From Pseudomonadota bacterium (GTDB taxonomy: Bacteria; Pseudomonadota; Gammaproteobacteria; Burkholderiales; Burkholderiaceae_C): a stretch of 5,881 bases of DNA. How positions within the stretch are numbered: the first letter of the stretch is position 1; every line of letters begins with the position of its first letter. Positions 5,186 through 5,881 of this stretch are shown piece by piece. Under the pieces are notes generated by a model that had not been told where the DNA came from, searched no databases, and worked only from the letters and a program-made list of their open reading frames with translations. A program made the position numbers and the translations under genes. The DNA is taken from assembly GCA_023418355.1 (NCBI GenBank), contig JAEZZU010000200.1, positions 1 to 5,881 on the forward strand, given 5' to 3'.

Positions 5186-5881
5186 ATGCAAAACAACACA
5201 CAACAAACGACGCCGCAACGCCTGCCCATGCTGCAGGTGCTGCTGTGCGGCGGCATGGTCGTCACACTGGCCATGGGCATTCGCCACGGCTTCGGGCTGT
5301 GGCTGCAGCCCATCACGCAGGACATGGGCTGGACGCGCGAGAGCTTTTCGCTGGCCATTGCCATCCAGAACCTGTCATGGGGCATTTTTGGCATCTTCGT
5401 GGGCATGATTGCCGACCGCATTGGCGCCTTCAAGGTGCTCATTGGCGGCGCCATCCTCTACGCGCTGGGGCTGGTGGGCATGGCGCTGGCCCCCACCACG
5501 CTGCTGTTTGCGCTGTTTGCCGGGCTGATGATTGGCATGGCCCAGGCGGGCACGACCTACGCCGTGGTCTATGGTGTGCTGGGGCGGCAGATTCCCCCGG
5601 AGCGGCGCAGCTGGGCCATGGGGGTGACGGCGGCGGCGGGCTCATTTGGCCAGTTCTTCATGGTGCCGGTAGAGGGCGGCCTGATCGGCGCCTTTGGCTG
5701 GAGCAATGCGCTGATGATTCTGGCGGTGATGGCCCTCATCATTGCCGTACTGGCCTTTGGCCTGCGTGAGCCGGGCTTTGCCTCAGGCAAGCCCGTGCAG
5801 CGCCAGCAGTCCACCCTGCAGGCCTTCAAGGAGGCATGGACCAACCCCAGCTTTGTGCTGCTGACGGCGGGCTACTTTGTC
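5186..5881 (+). CDS. MFS transporter, N-terminal part, cut by window edge
   Basis: Partial inner-membrane secondary transporter of the Major Facilitator Superfamily; 232 codons with no stop before the right edge, probably slightly over half of a 12-helix protein of about 400 residues. After a polar N terminus (MQNNTQQTTPQRL), hydrophobic segments fall at about 16-34, 54-74, 84-101, 103-122, 145-167 and 171-193. A hydrophilic central loop at about 194-220 is followed by the beginning of helix 7. The MFS signature motif A lies between helices 2 and 3 (Gly73, Asp77, Arg78, Gly80 in GMIADRIG). Arg33 in GIRHGFG and Glu163 in PVEGG are charged residues near or within helices and could take part in substrate or proton handling. 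The style resembles monocarboxylate or oxalate/formate-type MFS porters, but the substrate cannot be assigned. ATG 5186 is preferred; ATG 5132 is in frame but would add an untypical 18-residue extension, and ATG 5228 would trim 14 residues. No Shine-Dalgarno sequence is evident before any of them. Confidence 0.88.
   Translation, partial: MQNNTQQTTPQRLPMLQVLLCGGMVVTLAMGIRHGFGLWLQPITQDMGWTRESFSLAIAIQNLSWGIFGIFVGMIADRIGAFKVLIGGAILYALGLVGMALAPTTLLFALFAGLMIGMAQAGTTYAVVYGVLGRQIPPERRSWAMGVTAAAGSFGQFFMVPVEGGLIGAFGWSNALMILAVMALIIAVLAFGLREPGFASGKPVQRQQSTLQAFKEAWTNPSFVLLTAGYFV

Noticed and set aside
4908..5201. 98-residue N-terminal extension of ParE
   Set aside because: The frame is open but the extension is unlike ParE, which normally begins a few tens of residues before the EVIDNA motif, as it does from ATG 4907.
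5116..5769. Plus-strand ORF of 217 codons overlapping the transporter
   Set aside because: It is out of frame with the clear MFS frame (5186 onward) and encodes a His/Gly/Arg-rich sequence without membrane segments.

Overview
This window looks like chromosomal DNA from a high-GC betaproteobacterium, most likely of the family Comamonadaceae (Comamonas-like). The evidence is strong G/C third-position codon bias with long shadow ORFs opposite the real genes, the sequence style of the ParE and ParC proteins, and an intergenic element just after parC that I recognise from memory as a Comamonadaceae-type dispersed repeat. No database search was possible, so the genus is an inference.

Layout, left to right. 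Bases 1-338 hold no credible gene. They are packed with inverted repeats: a chain of hairpins at 1-127, then three pyrimidine/purine-asymmetric hairpins at 174-299. A near-perfect bidirectional intrinsic terminator follows at 339-374, then a short palindromic element (383-405) that abuts the parC stop codon. parC (419-2809, minus strand) and parE (2928-4907, minus strand) encode the two subunits of DNA topoisomerase IV and lie in the order parE then parC. Their 118-base spacer contains three closely packed, partly mutually exclusive hairpins. A 278-base divergent intergenic region (4908-5185) separates parE from a plus-strand Major Facilitator Superfamily transporter gene (5186 onward), which runs off the right edge after 232 codons.

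How the genes work together: ParE (ATPase and TOPRIM subunit) and ParC (DNA cleavage subunit) form the ParC2ParE2 heterotetramer that decatenates replicated chromosomes and relaxes supercoils. Both carry their key catalytic residues and show no frameshift or truncation. The transporter has no evident functional link; it only shares the intergenic region.

I do not see a previously undescribed multi-gene system. The points worth a second look are small: a glutamine in ParC at the position of the classical quinolone-contact serine, the RNA-strand-biased hairpin and repeat clusters downstream of parC, the structured parE-parC spacer, and candidate promoters so close to the parE and transporter start codons that leaderless or nearly leaderless mRNAs are possible.
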